Assembly (NCBI RefSeq): GCF_900156825.1 | Contig: NZ_FTOV01000014.1 | Coordinates: forward strand, 38,697 to 102,696 | DNA length: 64,000 bases | Origin: Chryseobacterium gambrini | Lineage (GTDB): Bacteria > Bacteroidota > Bacteroidia > Flavobacteriales > Weeksellaceae | Direction of reading: 5' to 3' | Shown: positions 41,675 through 52,139 of the stretch, piece after piece | Layout of the letters: each line of letters opens with the position of its first letter | Numbering within the stretch: the stretch's first letter is position 1 | Notes under the pieces: model-generated | Told to the model about the DNA's origin: nothing | Database searches by the model: none | Seen by the model: the letters and a program-made list of their open reading frames with translations, nothing else | Position numbers and translations under genes: made by a program

Positions 41675-42688
41675 TTAATGAAGTAAAGAAATTAATGTAT
41701 TAATTTCATTCTTTACTTTAGACTCTGAGTTTATTGTATTTTTTTGCAAAGATAGTGATAATGCTTCAGTAATAGAATCTACTTCCAAAGGATTAAAGAC
41801 CAGACTTGGTTTGCAGACTGCATAGGTATAAGGTAAATCTGCACCAATAATCTTACAGCCGTTTTCTATAGCTTCCACTAAGCCTAAACCAAAGCTTTCT
41901 GCAAATGAAGGAAAAATAAGGTACTCATGAGACTCATAGATCTTTTTAAGATCATCACGTTTGATAAATCCTAAATTTTTAATTGGATACCCTAAGTTCT
42001 GTTTGTCTTTTACATAATTAAGTACTTCGTTAAATTCCTCAGAAACCGTAACTGTAAGACTACCCTTTTTATAAGTATCGTAAAAAAGACAAAAAGCATC
42101 AATTAATTTTACATGATTCTTATGAATGGATGCATTACTTACATAGATGTATGTATTTTCTTTTCTTTCAACCGTTTCATTACTATTTTTAAATGGTGGA
42201 TAAAAGGGCATCAAAAGAACTTTTTCACCGTCTATCTTATACTTATTCTTAAAGCCAGACTGAATCAGTTCAGATTGAACAAGCCAGAAATCTGTATTCT
42301 TTTTAATTGAATTTAAAATTTTAGTTTTAATCCAGAATTTTATACGGTCTTTCAGAGGCATATTCTTGGGGAGCTCTAAGAATAAAGGCTGATGAAAATA
42401 AGTATAGACGGTAGCATTTTTTATTTTTATGTTTGGAGGTAGATTTCCAAAACAAAGGATTTTTGAAAATTTATCTTTATTTTCTAAATAAAATTGTTTT
42501 CTTTTGGTAAAACTTGATTCTAAAAAACACTTTTGGCTTTTGGGGTTAACAGGATAATATGTATTCTCAATTCTTTTATCAAACAGATAAAAGATTTCAA
42601 TATCCAGTTTATTTAACTCTTGGATTAAGTAATCCAAAAGCACTTTTCCTCCGCCATTATTTATATATAATGCATCTATAAGTATCAT
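41675..42688 (-). CDS. glycosyltransferase family 4
   Basis: The 337-residue GT-B enzyme has the glycine-rich NNGGGKVLLDYL near the N-terminus, YVSNASIHKNH near 182 and the donor-binding FPSFAESFGLGLVEAIENG near 268. It adds one sugar of the repeat unit at the inner face of the inner membrane; donor and linkage cannot be read. Its ATG overlaps the stop of the upstream glycosyltransferase gene by 4 nt. Confidence 0.85.
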   Translation of the reverse strand: MILIDALYINNGGGKVLLDYLIQELNKLDIEIFYLFDKRIENTYYPVNPKSQKCFLESSFTKRKQFYLENKDKFSKILCFGNLPPNIKIKNATVYTYFHQPLFLELPKNMPLKDRIKFWIKTKILNSIKKNTDFWLVQSELIQSGFKNKYKIDGEKVLLMPFYPPFKNSNETVERKENTYIYVSNASIHKNHVKLIDAFCLFYDTYKKGSLTVTVSEEFNEVLNYVKDKQNLGYPIKNLGFIKRDDLKKIYESHEYLIFPSFAESFGLGLVEAIENGCKIIGADLPYTYAVCKPSLVFNPLEVDSITEALSLSLQKNTINSESKVKNEINTLISLLH

Positions 42689-43713
42689 GAAATTACCTGT
42701 AATAAATTAGCGATTGATGTGTCGTGCGTTATAGAATTACCCAAAGTTCTGCTATTGTAAGAAAAATTGAGAAGTTCTTCATCTGTTTTACTGATGAGCT
42801 TTTCTATAGCATTTTTTAATAAAGCTGTATCAGGTTTTACCTTATACCCATTATAATTATTAATTACGAAATGAGGAGATGCACCGCAAACATCCGTACA
42901 AATAATAGGTAAACCCGCTGAAGCTGCTTCGTGTATTACTAATGCCCACGGTTCAAAAGTAGATGGTAAAATAAAAGCTCCGGAATTTTGCATTTCAAGC
43001 AATAAATTTTCCTGGCTCATATAATCTTTTACTATGATATCATTATGCTTGCTAATTTCGTCTTTCATATCTCCTCTGCCTACAAGAACTAAGTTCCATT
43101 GTTTTTTATCCTGAATATCTTTCCAGGCGTTTAACAATTCTTTTATTCCTTTTTCTTCTGAGAATCTACCGATAAACAGTAAATTTTTAGGATAACTCTT
43201 CTTTTTTTCTTCAATATTGACTCTATTGAAAAGTTCGACATCGGCACTTAATGAATTGAGAAGTATTTTGTTATTATCGAAGCCTAACTTTCGTGCATAT
43301 TCGTATTGATAATAACCGGCAACCCATAAATGAGTGAAAGCTTTTGAAAGGTGAAACGGACTGATCGCACTATTAATCTTTTGAGTAATTTTTCCATACC
43401 ATGGTGTATCTGATTGTGCAACTACAGGTATTTTTCCTTCTTTTGTAATCTGTTTACAAATCCAAATAAATTCCTTAATCATCCAACCGGCGGTAACAAT
43501 AAAATCCGGTTGAAAGTCTTTTATTTTTTTTAAAATGTCTTCTTTGGTAAACTGATTATATTGATGTGTTTCAAAATTTTTTATTTCAGGAATAGTTTTA
43601 TCAAAAAGAGCAACGTGAAATGCTAAAACTTCACCGTCAGTTTTTTCAACTAATTTTTTTATTGTATTTTCCTGATGAGGAACATAGTCAATAATTAAGA
43701 AAACTGCTTTCAT
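42685..43713 (-). CDS. glycosyltransferase family 4
   Basis: The 342-residue GT-B transferase has LLFIGRFSEEKGIKELL near 174-190 and the signature LPSTFEPWALVIHEAASAG near 253. The N-terminus KAVFLIIDYVPHQ is compatible with a cytoplasmic enzyme. It is part of the repeat-unit assembly set, overlapping the next gene by 4 nt. Confidence 0.86.
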   Translation of the reverse strand: MKAVFLIIDYVPHQENTIKKLVEKTDGEVLAFHVALFDKTIPEIKNFETHQYNQFTKEDILKKIKDFQPDFIVTAGWMIKEFIWICKQITKEGKIPVVAQSDTPWYGKITQKINSAISPFHLSKAFTHLWVAGYYQYEYARKLGFDNNKILLNSLSADVELFNRVNIEEKKKSYPKNLLFIGRFSEEKGIKELLNAWKDIQDKKQWNLVLVGRGDMKDEISKHNDIIVKDYMSQENLLLEMQNSGAFILPSTFEPWALVIHEAASAGLPIICTDVCGASPHFVINNYNGYKVKPDTALLKNAIEKLISKTDEELLNFSYNSRTLGNSITHDTSIANLLQVIS

Positions 43714-43752
43714 TTTACTGCAATTTTGTTTAAAGGTTTTTATTACTTAAAA

Positions 43753-44271
43753 TTACTTAACGTGTTTGATAAATTTCGCAGGTATTCCTGCATAAACAGA
43801 ATTCTCTAATAAATCTTTATTAACCAATGCTTTAGCAGCAACAATTGTTTTAGAGCCTACCTTAACACCGGGTAAGATAGTAGAATCTGCACATATCCAA
43901 CATCCATTTTCTATAATAATATCATAACTTATTCCTTCTCCAGCTATATTTTCAGAATTAATATCTATAATATGAGTACCGGTTCCTATGTATACTCTTG
44001 GAGCAATATCTATATTACTTCCAATTGTAATTTTCGCGTTTGGATTTTGCCTTGATTTTGAACTGACAATTAATGTACTAATCCCGATCCATACATTATC
44101 TCCAATTTCAAGATCGCCATCTCCTAAAATTTTTACCGAAGAGCAAATTCTGACATTATTTCCAATTTTTGCACCAGCTAATCTAAGTATTTTATTTTTA
44201 AGACTAAACAAACTTGTTTCAGGTAAAAAAAGTCTTAATATATTATATATATATAAAATTTTAGTGTTCAT
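43753..44271 (-). CDS. hexapeptide acetyltransferase, WcaF/serine-acetyltransferase type
   Basis: The 172-residue protein has left-handed beta-helix turns (about 30-165: IGNNVRICSSVKI, IGDNVWIGISTLI, IENGCWICADSTILPGVKVG). It probably O-acetylates or N-acetylates a sugar of the repeat unit. A role in acetylating the 4-amino sugar made by the PglF/PglE-type enzymes is possible but not shown. Confidence 0.82.
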   Translation of the reverse strand: MNTKILYIYNILRLFLPETSLFSLKNKILRLAGAKIGNNVRICSSVKILGDGDLEIGDNVWIGISTLIVSSKSRQNPNAKITIGSNIDIAPRVYIGTGTHIIDINSENIAGEGISYDIIIENGCWICADSTILPGVKVGSKTIVAAKALVNKDLLENSVYAGIPAKFIKHVK

Positions 44272-44316
44272 TTTCTATTTTTAAGCTTGTTGATCTTTGC
44301 ATAGATAAGAGAAAGA

Positions 44317-45309
44317 CTATTTTTGATCTAGGATCATTTTATAGTAATTGATGTATTGTTCTGCTATTACTTCGGGATGGTATTTAACAACATTTTGTTG
44401 TCCTAATTCTAACAATTTATTTTTTAATTCCGAATCGGAAATTATATTGTTAATGGCTTTTCTTATTTCTTCCACTGAGTTTGGATTTACAAGTATAGCA
44501 CCGTCTCCGGCAACTTCTTTCATCGGACTAATATTGGATGTAATTACACAGCACTTCATCTCCTGTGCTTCTAATATAGGCAATCCAAAACCTTCATACA
44601 ATGAAGGGAAACATAAGATATCTGAATCTTTATAAGCTTGAATTAATTCATCTTCACTCGCTCTTTCAAAATTAATGTAATCAATTTTATTATCATGTAA
44701 AAATTTTATTCTTTCGGGAGATAGCAAACCAATAATAATTATTTTAACATCAATACCGATAATAGCCTGTAAAATTCTGTCAAGATTTTTTTTAGGATAA
44801 TATCCGACTGCCAGAATTACTGGTTTGGAATTAACCGGTTTTTCGAAATCCTGATAGGGTATGGTAAGACAATTGGGTATTACTGTTATTTTACTTTCTG
44901 CCCAGGGAAACAATGCTACTAATTCTTTTTTGGTTTTTTCAGAAATTACCGTTACATATTTTAATTTTTTCAATGGTAAATAAAACCATAGAAGCTTAAA
45001 AAAATATTTCTTTATTCCTCTCAGTTCCGAAATATTTCCGGCATCGTGTATGGTAAGAACCGTATTCTTTCTTTTCAGTAAAAAAACAGACCAGTGTATA
45101 GCTCCCGTAATATGATTTATTTCACTTTGATTTTTTTTAAAAAAAAGATTGGTTTTTATAAATCCCAACAATGAAAAATTAGGATTTACTTCATAAATAT
45201 TTTTTGTATCAATCCCTCTTTTTATCATCTCAATATTAAGTATGGAAAATAGTTTTTCTATACTTAAGAATTTTGGGTTGGGGAATCTTTGAAAAAAAGT
45301 GACTTTCAT
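44317..45309 (-). CDS. glycosyltransferase family 4
   Basis: The 330-residue transferase has ILAVGYYPKKNLDRILQAI near 171-189 and CFPSLYEGFGLPILEAQEM near 231-249, both GT4 marks. The N-terminus KVTFFQRFPNPKF resembles mannosyl- or rhamnosyltransferases. Donor unknown. It starts 6 nt after the polymerase-like gene. Confidence 0.87.
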   Translation of the reverse strand: MKVTFFQRFPNPKFLSIEKLFSILNIEMIKRGIDTKNIYEVNPNFSLLGFIKTNLFFKKNQSEINHITGAIHWSVFLLKRKNTVLTIHDAGNISELRGIKKYFFKLLWFYLPLKKLKYVTVISEKTKKELVALFPWAESKITVIPNCLTIPYQDFEKPVNSKPVILAVGYYPKKNLDRILQAIIGIDVKIIIIGLLSPERIKFLHDNKIDYINFERASEDELIQAYKDSDILCFPSLYEGFGLPILEAQEMKCCVITSNISPMKEVAGDGAILVNPNSVEEIRKAINNIISDSELKNKLLELGQQNVVKYHPEVIAEQYINYYKMILDQK

Positions 45310-45315
45310 ATGATT

Positions 45316-46389
45316 TTAAAAAGAAAAGAATAAAGTTTTGAACGGAATAAAAGGAGTTGGATCAGAAAAAACATATTTGATAAATTCTAAACCTGCAAAC
45401 AAAAGTAAAAAAATTAAATAAAGATTTTTCTTCCCCATTTTATTCATAACCGGAATAAGCCAAACATATAAAATAACTTCTAAAATTATAAAATATACCG
45501 AAACTCTGGAACTCATGTATTCTAACTTTCCAAAGAAGAATACATAGGTAGCTAATGAAAAAAATAAAGTATTTAATAATAATTGATAATAAGATTTATG
45601 TTGTAAAAAATTTTTATACCGAATCATAAGAAATATCGGTAAACCTCTTCTTATAATTCCAAGTACAAACATATAATAATTTGATTGCATTTTTGCAAAG
45701 CCCATATTATATCCTTTAATAATATGTGATATTTTTTCAGGAGCAAAATTACTAATTACAAAATTAAAAATTGTAAAATTAAGACCAGTAATATTTAATA
45801 ATAATAAAGCAAATAGTGTAACAATCCAAATTTTATCATTTATCCTTCTATCTAAAAAAAGCAAAAAAACATAGATAAATGCAGAATAGTGAAAAAAAGT
45901 AGCAATTAAAATAAAACCCAGATATGATATTTTCTTTTCCTTTAAAAAATAGATATATGCAAAAAAGCCAATTGCAATTGCTAAAAGCTGTCGGTTACTC
46001 CCAAAAAGTCCAACTGTGCAGGCAAATACAAGTAATAATCCAGTTATTGGGTATTTAGTAATTTTATTTAAAGAAAAATAATATAAGCTATAAATGACAG
46101 AATAATAAAAAAACAAAAAAAATGGATAGCTGAAATTCAGAATATTTCTGAAAAAATACACTAAATATTTGTACAAAAATTCATAACGATATCTTGTATC
46201 ATTTAACTTAAAAAACTGGTAATGATTATAGGTATTCCAAAAGTCCATTCCTGAATCGAACTTGATAGATTCCAATAAGACAATAAAAAAAAGCGATAAT
46301 ATGAATAATGCCTGATGAAAATTATTTTTTCTCTGGTGCTCGATTACTGTAAATAATAAGATCAATAAAAATAAAATAATTATCATCAT
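45316..46389 (-). CDS. EpsG-like membrane protein, probable polysaccharide polymerase
   Basis: The 357-residue protein has about nine or ten transmembrane segments and the segment FWNTYNHYQFF near 51-61 followed by the helix YLVYFFRNILNF, typical of the EpsG family. EpsG proteins polymerise or help export polysaccharide repeat units. A second polymerase-like protein is encoded next to it, so only one may be the true Wzy. Confidence 0.75.
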   Translation of the reverse strand: MMIIILFLLILLFTVIEHQRKNNFHQALFILSLFFIVLLESIKFDSGMDFWNTYNHYQFFKLNDTRYRYEFLYKYLVYFFRNILNFSYPFFLFFYYSVIYSLYYFSLNKITKYPITGLLLVFACTVGLFGSNRQLLAIAIGFFAYIYFLKEKKISYLGFILIATFFHYSAFIYVFLLFLDRRINDKIWIVTLFALLLLNITGLNFTIFNFVISNFAPEKISHIIKGYNMGFAKMQSNYYMFVLGIIRRGLPIFLMIRYKNFLQHKSYYQLLLNTLFFSLATYVFFFGKLEYMSSRVSVYFIILEVILYVWLIPVMNKMGKKNLYLIFLLLFAGLEFIKYVFSDPTPFIPFKTLFFSF

Positions 46390-46403
46390 CGTTTTTAAGA
46401 TAA

Positions 46404-47840
46404 TTATTTACTGATAACTTTTTTGAAAAAGATTTTTGAAAAGAAATAGTATACAAAAATCATTTGAAATAAAGTGGCAATAAAGAAATACACATCCTGC
46501 TCTATAATAATACTTTTTATCAAAACCTGAGAGTAAAATATGAAATAAAACATACTGCCCTTAAATGGAAGAAACTGTATGATGTTTAATACAATAGAAA
46601 GAATAGCAATATGTAAAAAAACAAAAATTACCCCACCTTCCAGATAGGCCCATCCATATACGGTTGGTGTAGGCGAATTTTTTACGCCGTTTACTATCAT
46701 TTTTTGTAATTGTACTCCATTTTCCTCAATTGGTTTTGAGGGTATAAATACCCGGGGTATCATACTCACAGGTAAATATACAAACCTTTCCATATTTTTA
46801 TAAAAATTCCAATCATTTTCTTTTTCAATTGAAAACAATAAATAAGAAAACATGGAGATCCGATCTGAATAGCTGTTTGTATTTTCATTCAAGCTGCCTG
46901 AAAAATCAATATTTACAGTTTTTACAGCAGCAATTTGCATCGCAACTATTTTAGAATCTGTTTTAGTTAAAGATTCACGATAGTTATTATTGAATGGATA
47001 TAAAATCATTAGAAACAAAATCAAAGGTATGATTACTTTAACCGGAATACCTCTTCCTGATGCTAAGAATGGTATTAAAAATAATACTATTCCGAAAATT
47101 AATATCCCCTTCATCCCAGCAATTAAACCAAAAACTATATAGAGAACATTGTATAATTTGAAACTGTTCGAAAATAATTTTGAATTATTACCAGATAGGA
47201 ATTTTATAATCACATATGTAAAATAAAAAAGAGGGGAAAAATAACTGATAATTTGTATTAAAAAAGAATAAGTACCCGTAATAACCTCTTCATCACCTCC
47301 ATATCCTATGACCCCCGTTAAAAGCAGAAAGTAAGATAACAACATAAAAATGATGGAAATATAGATGAATACTTTTTCATTTCTTAATACATAGTTACCT
47401 TTTAGATTTAAACTTGCTGTTTCTTTTATATTTTTAAAATTAATAATTAAAAATACTAAATCAATGATATTTATTGTGAGCAGTCCGATAAATATGACGA
47501 CCAAAGTATCATATATGTACGAAATATTAACGTAGACTTCCCCGTAAATCCCCACATCCTTTAAATGAAATTTATCCGAAACGAGATAATAATTAAAGAT
47601 CAGATATAAAAATGTAGAAAATTTGACCCAATCTGTAAGTCTCGGTCTTCCAAACTTATACCATGATAAAGTAAAAGGAAATAATGAAAAAAAGCTGCTT
47701 AAAAAAGCCATAATTAATTCAAAAAAAATCTCTCTATTTTTCACTACATCATATAGATATATAGATCTGATTATGATGATCAGAAAAATAAATATATTTA
47801 ACAGTATAAAATTTGTTTTACTTAATTTGAATTTTATCAC
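46404..47840 (-). CDS. Wzy-like oligosaccharide repeat unit polymerase
   Basis: The 478-residue protein has about twelve hydrophobic helices and a long extracytoplasmic loop (about 295-390) that holds ISMFSYLLFSIEKENDW and PRVFIPSKPIEENG, then TVYGWAYLEGGVIFVFLH. The loop and the GWAYLEGG turn are typical of O-antigen polymerases, which are poorly conserved, so the call rests on topology and context. Confidence 0.72.
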   Translation of the reverse strand: MIKFKLSKTNFILLNIFIFLIIIIRSIYLYDVVKNREIFFELIMAFLSSFFSLFPFTLSWYKFGRPRLTDWVKFSTFLYLIFNYYLVSDKFHLKDVGIYGEVYVNISYIYDTLVVIFIGLLTINIIDLVFLIINFKNIKETASLNLKGNYVLRNEKVFIYISIIFMLLSYFLLLTGVIGYGGDEEVITGTYSFLIQIISYFSPLFYFTYVIIKFLSGNNSKLFSNSFKLYNVLYIVFGLIAGMKGILIFGIVLFLIPFLASGRGIPVKVIIPLILFLMILYPFNNNYRESLTKTDSKIVAMQIAAVKTVNIDFSGSLNENTNSYSDRISMFSYLLFSIEKENDWNFYKNMERFVYLPVSMIPRVFIPSKPIEENGVQLQKMIVNGVKNSPTPTVYGWAYLEGGVIFVFLHIAILSIVLNIIQFLPFKGSMFYFIFYSQVLIKSIIIEQDVYFFIATLFQMIFVYYFFSKIFFKKVISK

Positions 47841-47860
47841 TTTAGGTTTGTAAAAATTTA

Positions 47861-48766
47861 TTAATATTTACTATTGGCAGCACGCTTATTGGAAAAATAA
47901 GATTTTATATTTTCTTTTATAAAGATCATATTTTCATGCGTGGTATAATTTGAATTAAATAATCTTAGCAAATTAAAAAACATATCTACAAAGACATACA
48001 GAATATAGCTGCTGAAATTTCTTCTAAAATACAAATTTTTGCTTCTTTGTACTATAACTCTTTTTGAATTGGCAATTACCTTATTAAAACTAGCACCTTC
48101 TAAATGTATAATCGAAGTATTATTGTAAATATAATTTTTATATTTACGTTTTGAAATTCTTTTTTGCATATCCGTCTCTTCGAAATACATAAAAAAGAGA
48201 GGACTAAAGCCGGAAACCGAGTCAAAAACAGTCTTTCTTAGCAACATATCGGCTCCTGTAACTTTTTCAATCATCTGGTATTCTTTGCTCTCATCAATAA
48301 TAAATTCAGCATTTTTAAATTTGAAATATGAAGAAAACATTAAAAGATATTCGCTGAACGGTGTCGGAAAATATCCACCGGAATGTGCTACATCGTGTCT
48401 CGCATCAATCAATTTACAGCCTAAGACTCCGATGTTTAATTTATTCTCATTTTCGTAAAAGAAATCACACATTTTTTTAATGGAATTTTCAATTAAGATA
48501 GTATCTGAATTTAATAAAAAAAGAAGTTCTCCTTTAGCTTTTTCTGCTCCCAGATTATTGGCTCTGCCAAATCCCAAATTCTCATTAGAATAGATATAAT
48601 GAATTCCATTCCTCTTTTCAAAATATTCTTTTGAGCCATCTGAAGATGCATTATCTACTAAGATAATTTCATATTCTACGTCCTTTGCTTGAGATATAAT
48701 GGATGCTATACAATTCTCCGTTATATCTTTCGTATTATAATTTACAATGATTATAGAGACTTGCAT
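47861..48766 (-). CDS. glycosyltransferase family 2, rhamnosyltransferase-like
   Basis: The 301-residue GT-A enzyme has SIIIVNYNTKDITENCI near 4-20, the metal site LLNSDTI near 84-90, TGADMLLRK near 169 and the acceptor-side FEETDMQKR near 195. A C-terminal stretch near 265 is hydrophobic and may attach to the membrane. These features match WbbL-type rhamnosyltransferases, but the donor is not proved. Confidence 0.87.
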   Translation of the reverse strand: MQVSIIIVNYNTKDITENCIASIISQAKDVEYEIILVDNASSDGSKEYFEKRNGIHYIYSNENLGFGRANNLGAEKAKGELLFLLNSDTILIENSIKKMCDFFYENENKLNIGVLGCKLIDARHDVAHSGGYFPTPFSEYLLMFSSYFKFKNAEFIIDESKEYQMIEKVTGADMLLRKTVFDSVSGFSPLFFMYFEETDMQKRISKRKYKNYIYNNTSIIHLEGASFNKVIANSKRVIVQRSKNLYFRRNFSSYILYVFVDMFFNLLRLFNSNYTTHENMIFIKENIKSYFSNKRAANSKY

Positions 48767-48767
48767 A

Positions 48768-49424
48768 TCAATTTTTACTCTTTATTTTTTCTAAAACTTC
48801 TTGGTCTATCTTTTTATAAAAAGTATCCATATTCTGTTTAATAAAATCTATATTAAAGTCTATTAAGTTGACATTCATTCTAGACTCTATTAGTTCTTCA
48901 GGAATTCTCCATTTAATAAATTTTGCAGGATTTCCACCTACAATTGAAAAAGGTGACACATTTTTAGTGACAACACTTCCTGCAGCAACTATTGCTCCTT
49001 TTCCGATTGTAACTCCAGACATTACAATTACATTTGTGCCGATCCAAACTTCATCTTCTACCACTATTTCGCCTCTGGTAGTGGCATCCTGCAAAGGGCT
49101 TAATTTTTCAAAAAAAGTTTTCAACGGAAAGGTAGTAAATGTGTCTATCTGATGATTTCCTCCTAGAATGAAACATACATTGGAAGCAATACTTACAAAA
49201 TTTCCAATTAATAATTTTTCATTTGGATTTTCAAAAGACTGAGCATTTATACTTCCATAAGAATATTTGCCAACTTTTATTTTATTTAAATCTGATATAT
49301 TTTTACCCAAAGAGGTATAATTATTTTTGTTATTTAATCTCCACTGGACAGATTTGATTTGAAATGATATCCAATTAAAAAAATCAATTCTTAACTTATT
49401 AATTAACTTAAGCAATATTATCAT
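48768..49424 (-). CDS. hexapeptide acyltransferase, CatB/XAT type
   Basis: The 218-residue protein has SIASNVCFILGGNHQIDTFTT near 80-100, then VEDEVWIGTNVIVMSGVTIGKGAIVAAGSVV. This is the signature of xenobiotic-type acyltransferases with the catalytic histidine in GGNH. In polysaccharide loci these acetylate a sugar. Start 19 nt after the flippase gene. Confidence 0.85.
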   Translation of the reverse strand: MIILLKLINKLRIDFFNWISFQIKSVQWRLNNKNNYTSLGKNISDLNKIKVGKYSYGSINAQSFENPNEKLLIGNFVSIASNVCFILGGNHQIDTFTTFPLKTFFEKLSPLQDATTRGEIVVEDEVWIGTNVIVMSGVTIGKGAIVAAGSVVTKNVSPFSIVGGNPAKFIKWRIPEELIESRMNVNLIDFNIDFIKQNMDTFYKKIDQEVLEKIKSKN

Positions 49425-49443
49425 ATTTGTTGATTTAATTATA

Positions 49444-50739
49444 TTATTTCTTTAGATTAGAAAAAATACCTTTAAGTGAAAAATATTTCAAATCTATTAT
49501 CTTAATATTTTTTAGCTGTAACAGTAAAAACATAACGATGGTAATAATTAATTCAATTATTAAAAAACTCCAGGCTGTACCAATATAACCGTATTTTTTG
49601 CTTAAAATATAATTGATTGTTAAGCCAACGACAGCTCCAAATGCTGTAATTCTAAAAAAAAGATTGTCTAATCTCATATTTACCATGATCTGAACCCCCA
49701 TTAAATTAGTTAAAGTCATTAAAAATGGCACAAATGAAACTATTCTAAGAGCTTCAATCGATGGAATAAATTTGGATCCATACATTAATAATATTAAATA
49801 CTTTGACGTTAAAAAAAGTAAAATTGATGCAAATAATGTAATATAGATTATTAATGGAAAAAACTTTCTCACTTCTAAGATACCTGATTCTTTATTTTGA
49901 GAAAATTTATCACTAATATGCGGAAAAATAGATGTAACAATAGGTATAGTTAAAACCATTAGCACTAAATTCATGAAATTTTGTGCAATTGTAATATAAC
50001 CAATTTCAGTTTTAGAAGCAAAAAAGCCTAATACAATAACATTGGTACCTGAATATAACGTTATTACAAAATTTGACAAAAAAATCATTTTTTCTTTCCA
50101 TATAAGCTGAAATATATCTTTTATAGGTTGTAATTTTAACTTTATATTAAAATTTTTAAATACAAACCAAAATAAAAATATACTACAAAGAATTGATAAA
50201 ACTGTGCTTACAACAGAAACATAAATATAATCTTCAGCCTTTTTTATCAATATAAAAATTAGGATAGTATTTAGTAATCCTTTAATAAAACTAACTACAG
50301 AAATTATTTTTAAATTTTGAAATCCTTGATATATAAATTGGGGAGTTAATACATTTCCAATTAAGCTTCCGAAAATAATTAAGGATAAATAAAAATTTTC
50401 ATGAATTTTTTCAAGGTATATAGAGGAAATTAATAAAATAAAAAAAGAAATTATAAATAAAAAAAATCTTGATATAATTACTTGTGAAAAAATTGTAGAT
50501 ACTAATTCTTTATCATGCAAATGACCAACGATTCTTCTCGTAGCAGTCATATCAAATCCATAAGCAATCAATATATTGAAATACGCTACAAAAAGTGTAA
50601 TATAATTTATTATACCATAACCATCAGGTCCAATTATCCTTGAAATATAAGGTACCGTAATAAGTGGAAATATATAATTGACAGCCTGTATGATTCCCAA
50701 AGATGCTACATTTCTGACTATTTTTTTTCGATAAAACAT
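49444..50739 (-). CDS. wzx: Wzx flippase (MOP superfamily)
   Basis: The 431-residue protein has about twelve transmembrane helices. It begins with RNVASLGIIQAVNYIFPLITVPYISRIIGPDGYG-type residues (positions 9-42), the opening of the RfbX/Wzx family. It flips the lipid-linked repeat unit across the inner membrane. The gene is the most AT-rich in the locus. Confidence 0.88.
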   Translation of the reverse strand: MFYRKKIVRNVASLGIIQAVNYIFPLITVPYISRIIGPDGYGIINYITLFVAYFNILIAYGFDMTATRRIVGHLHDKELVSTIFSQVIISRFFLFIISFFILLISSIYLEKIHENFYLSLIIFGSLIGNVLTPQFIYQGFQNLKIISVVSFIKGLLNTILIFILIKKAEDYIYVSVVSTVLSILCSIFLFWFVFKNFNIKLKLQPIKDIFQLIWKEKMIFLSNFVITLYSGTNVIVLGFFASKTEIGYITIAQNFMNLVLMVLTIPIVTSIFPHISDKFSQNKESGILEVRKFFPLIIYITLFASILLFLTSKYLILLMYGSKFIPSIEALRIVSFVPFLMTLTNLMGVQIMVNMRLDNLFFRITAFGAVVGLTINYILSKKYGYIGTAWSFLIIELIITIVMFLLLQLKNIKIIDLKYFSLKGIFSNLKK

Positions 50740-50834
50740 GTTTAATTATCTTTAGAAATATTATTGTGGTATAAGATTAAAGTATCAACAAATTATTTTA
50801 AGTATAAAAAACTATTAAGATATTGGTAAGTCTT

Positions 50835-52139
50835 CTATAACCTTGCATCAACAGAATTTCTATCTAAAAATGCTTTCACATCAAATAACACAGAATTATC
50901 AGCTTTTAATGTAGCGATATCGAGCATTTTAAATTCGTTATGTGAAACTGCTAAAACAACAACCTCATATTTCTTATCTTTAATAATATTTTCAAGAGTT
51001 TCTATATTATATTCAGATTTCACTTCCTCTTTATCCGCCCAAGGATCATAAATATCTACATTAAGACCATATTGTTTAAGCTCGGAATAGATGTTTACAA
51101 CTTTCGTATTTCTGATATCCGGACAATTTTCTTTAAAGGTAATTCCTAAAATTAATGCATTTGCATTTTTAATCTGAATACCTTTCCGGATCATCAGTTT
51201 TACAACTTTTCCGGCAATAAATTCAGGCATCATATCATTTACTCTTCTGCCGCTTAAAATTACCTGAGGATGATAGCCAAGCTGTCCTGCTTTATGAGCT
51301 AAATAATAAGGATCTACAGAAATACAGTGTCCTCCTACTAAACCGGGACGATATTTTAAAAAATTAAATTTTGTACCGGCAGCTTCTAAAACATCATGAG
51401 TATCTATACCAATCCTGTCGAATATTAATGCTAACTCGTTTACAAAGGAAATATTTACATCCCGCTGAGCATTTTCAATTGCTTTTGAAGCTTCAGCGAC
51501 CTTAATACTTGGCGCTTTATGGGTTCCTGCTTTAATTATTAGTTGATACAAATTATCTATATCTTCAGCAATTTCCGGTGTAGAACCTGAGGTAACTTTT
51601 TTAATCGTTACTAAAGTATTTATCTTATCGCCGGGAACAATTCTTTCAGGTGAGTAACCTACATAAAAATCATCATTTAGTTTTAATCCAGATTCTTTTT
51701 CTAATACCGGAATGCATTCTTCTTCCGTACATCCGGGATATACAGTAGATTCATAAATCACGATATCATCTTTCTTAAGGATTCTTCCTAACATTTCACT
51801 TGCTTTTATCAACAAGGTAAGGTCGGGAGAATTAAATCGATCTATCGGTGTAGGAACGGTTACGATATACACATTTGCCTCGGAGATTTCATCAAGAGAA
51901 TATGATGGAACATATCCTTTTTTAAAATTGGTTTCAGAAGCTGTTTGCAAAAGTTCTTTAATTTCCTGAGAATCGGCTTCTAACGTATGGTCTTCACCAT
52001 TTTTCAGTTCTTCAATTCTAAGCTTATTAATATCAAATCCATAAACAGGTAAGTGTTTTGAAAATTCTAAAGCTAATGGAAGCCCGACATAACCCTGACC
52101 GATTACGGCAATTTTATAATTTTTATTTGTTTTCATCAT
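50835..52139 (-). CDS. nucleotide-sugar 6-dehydrogenase, WbpA/TviB-like
   Basis: The 434-residue enzyme oxidises C6 of a UDP-N-acetylhexosamine to the uronic acid. It has IGQGYVGLPLALEFSK (13-28), GYSPERIVPGD, SKAIENAQRDVNISFVNELALIF-type residues near 212-234 and the catalytic cysteine in VGGHCISVDPYY near 269. These motifs fit WbpA/TviB better than UDP-glucose dehydrogenase. The repeat unit thus likely contains an acidic sugar. It overlaps the Wzc gene by 17 nt. Confidence 0.88.
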   Translation of the reverse strand: MMKTNKNYKIAVIGQGYVGLPLALEFSKHLPVYGFDINKLRIEELKNGEDHTLEADSQEIKELLQTASETNFKKGYVPSYSLDEISEANVYIVTVPTPIDRFNSPDLTLLIKASEMLGRILKKDDIVIYESTVYPGCTEEECIPVLEKESGLKLNDDFYVGYSPERIVPGDKINTLVTIKKVTSGSTPEIAEDIDNLYQLIIKAGTHKAPSIKVAEASKAIENAQRDVNISFVNELALIFDRIGIDTHDVLEAAGTKFNFLKYRPGLVGGHCISVDPYYLAHKAGQLGYHPQVILSGRRVNDMMPEFIAGKVVKLMIRKGIQIKNANALILGITFKENCPDIRNTKVVNIYSELKQYGLNVDIYDPWADKEEVKSEYNIETLENIIKDKKYEVVVLAVSHNEFKMLDIATLKADNSVLFDVKAFLDRNSVDARL

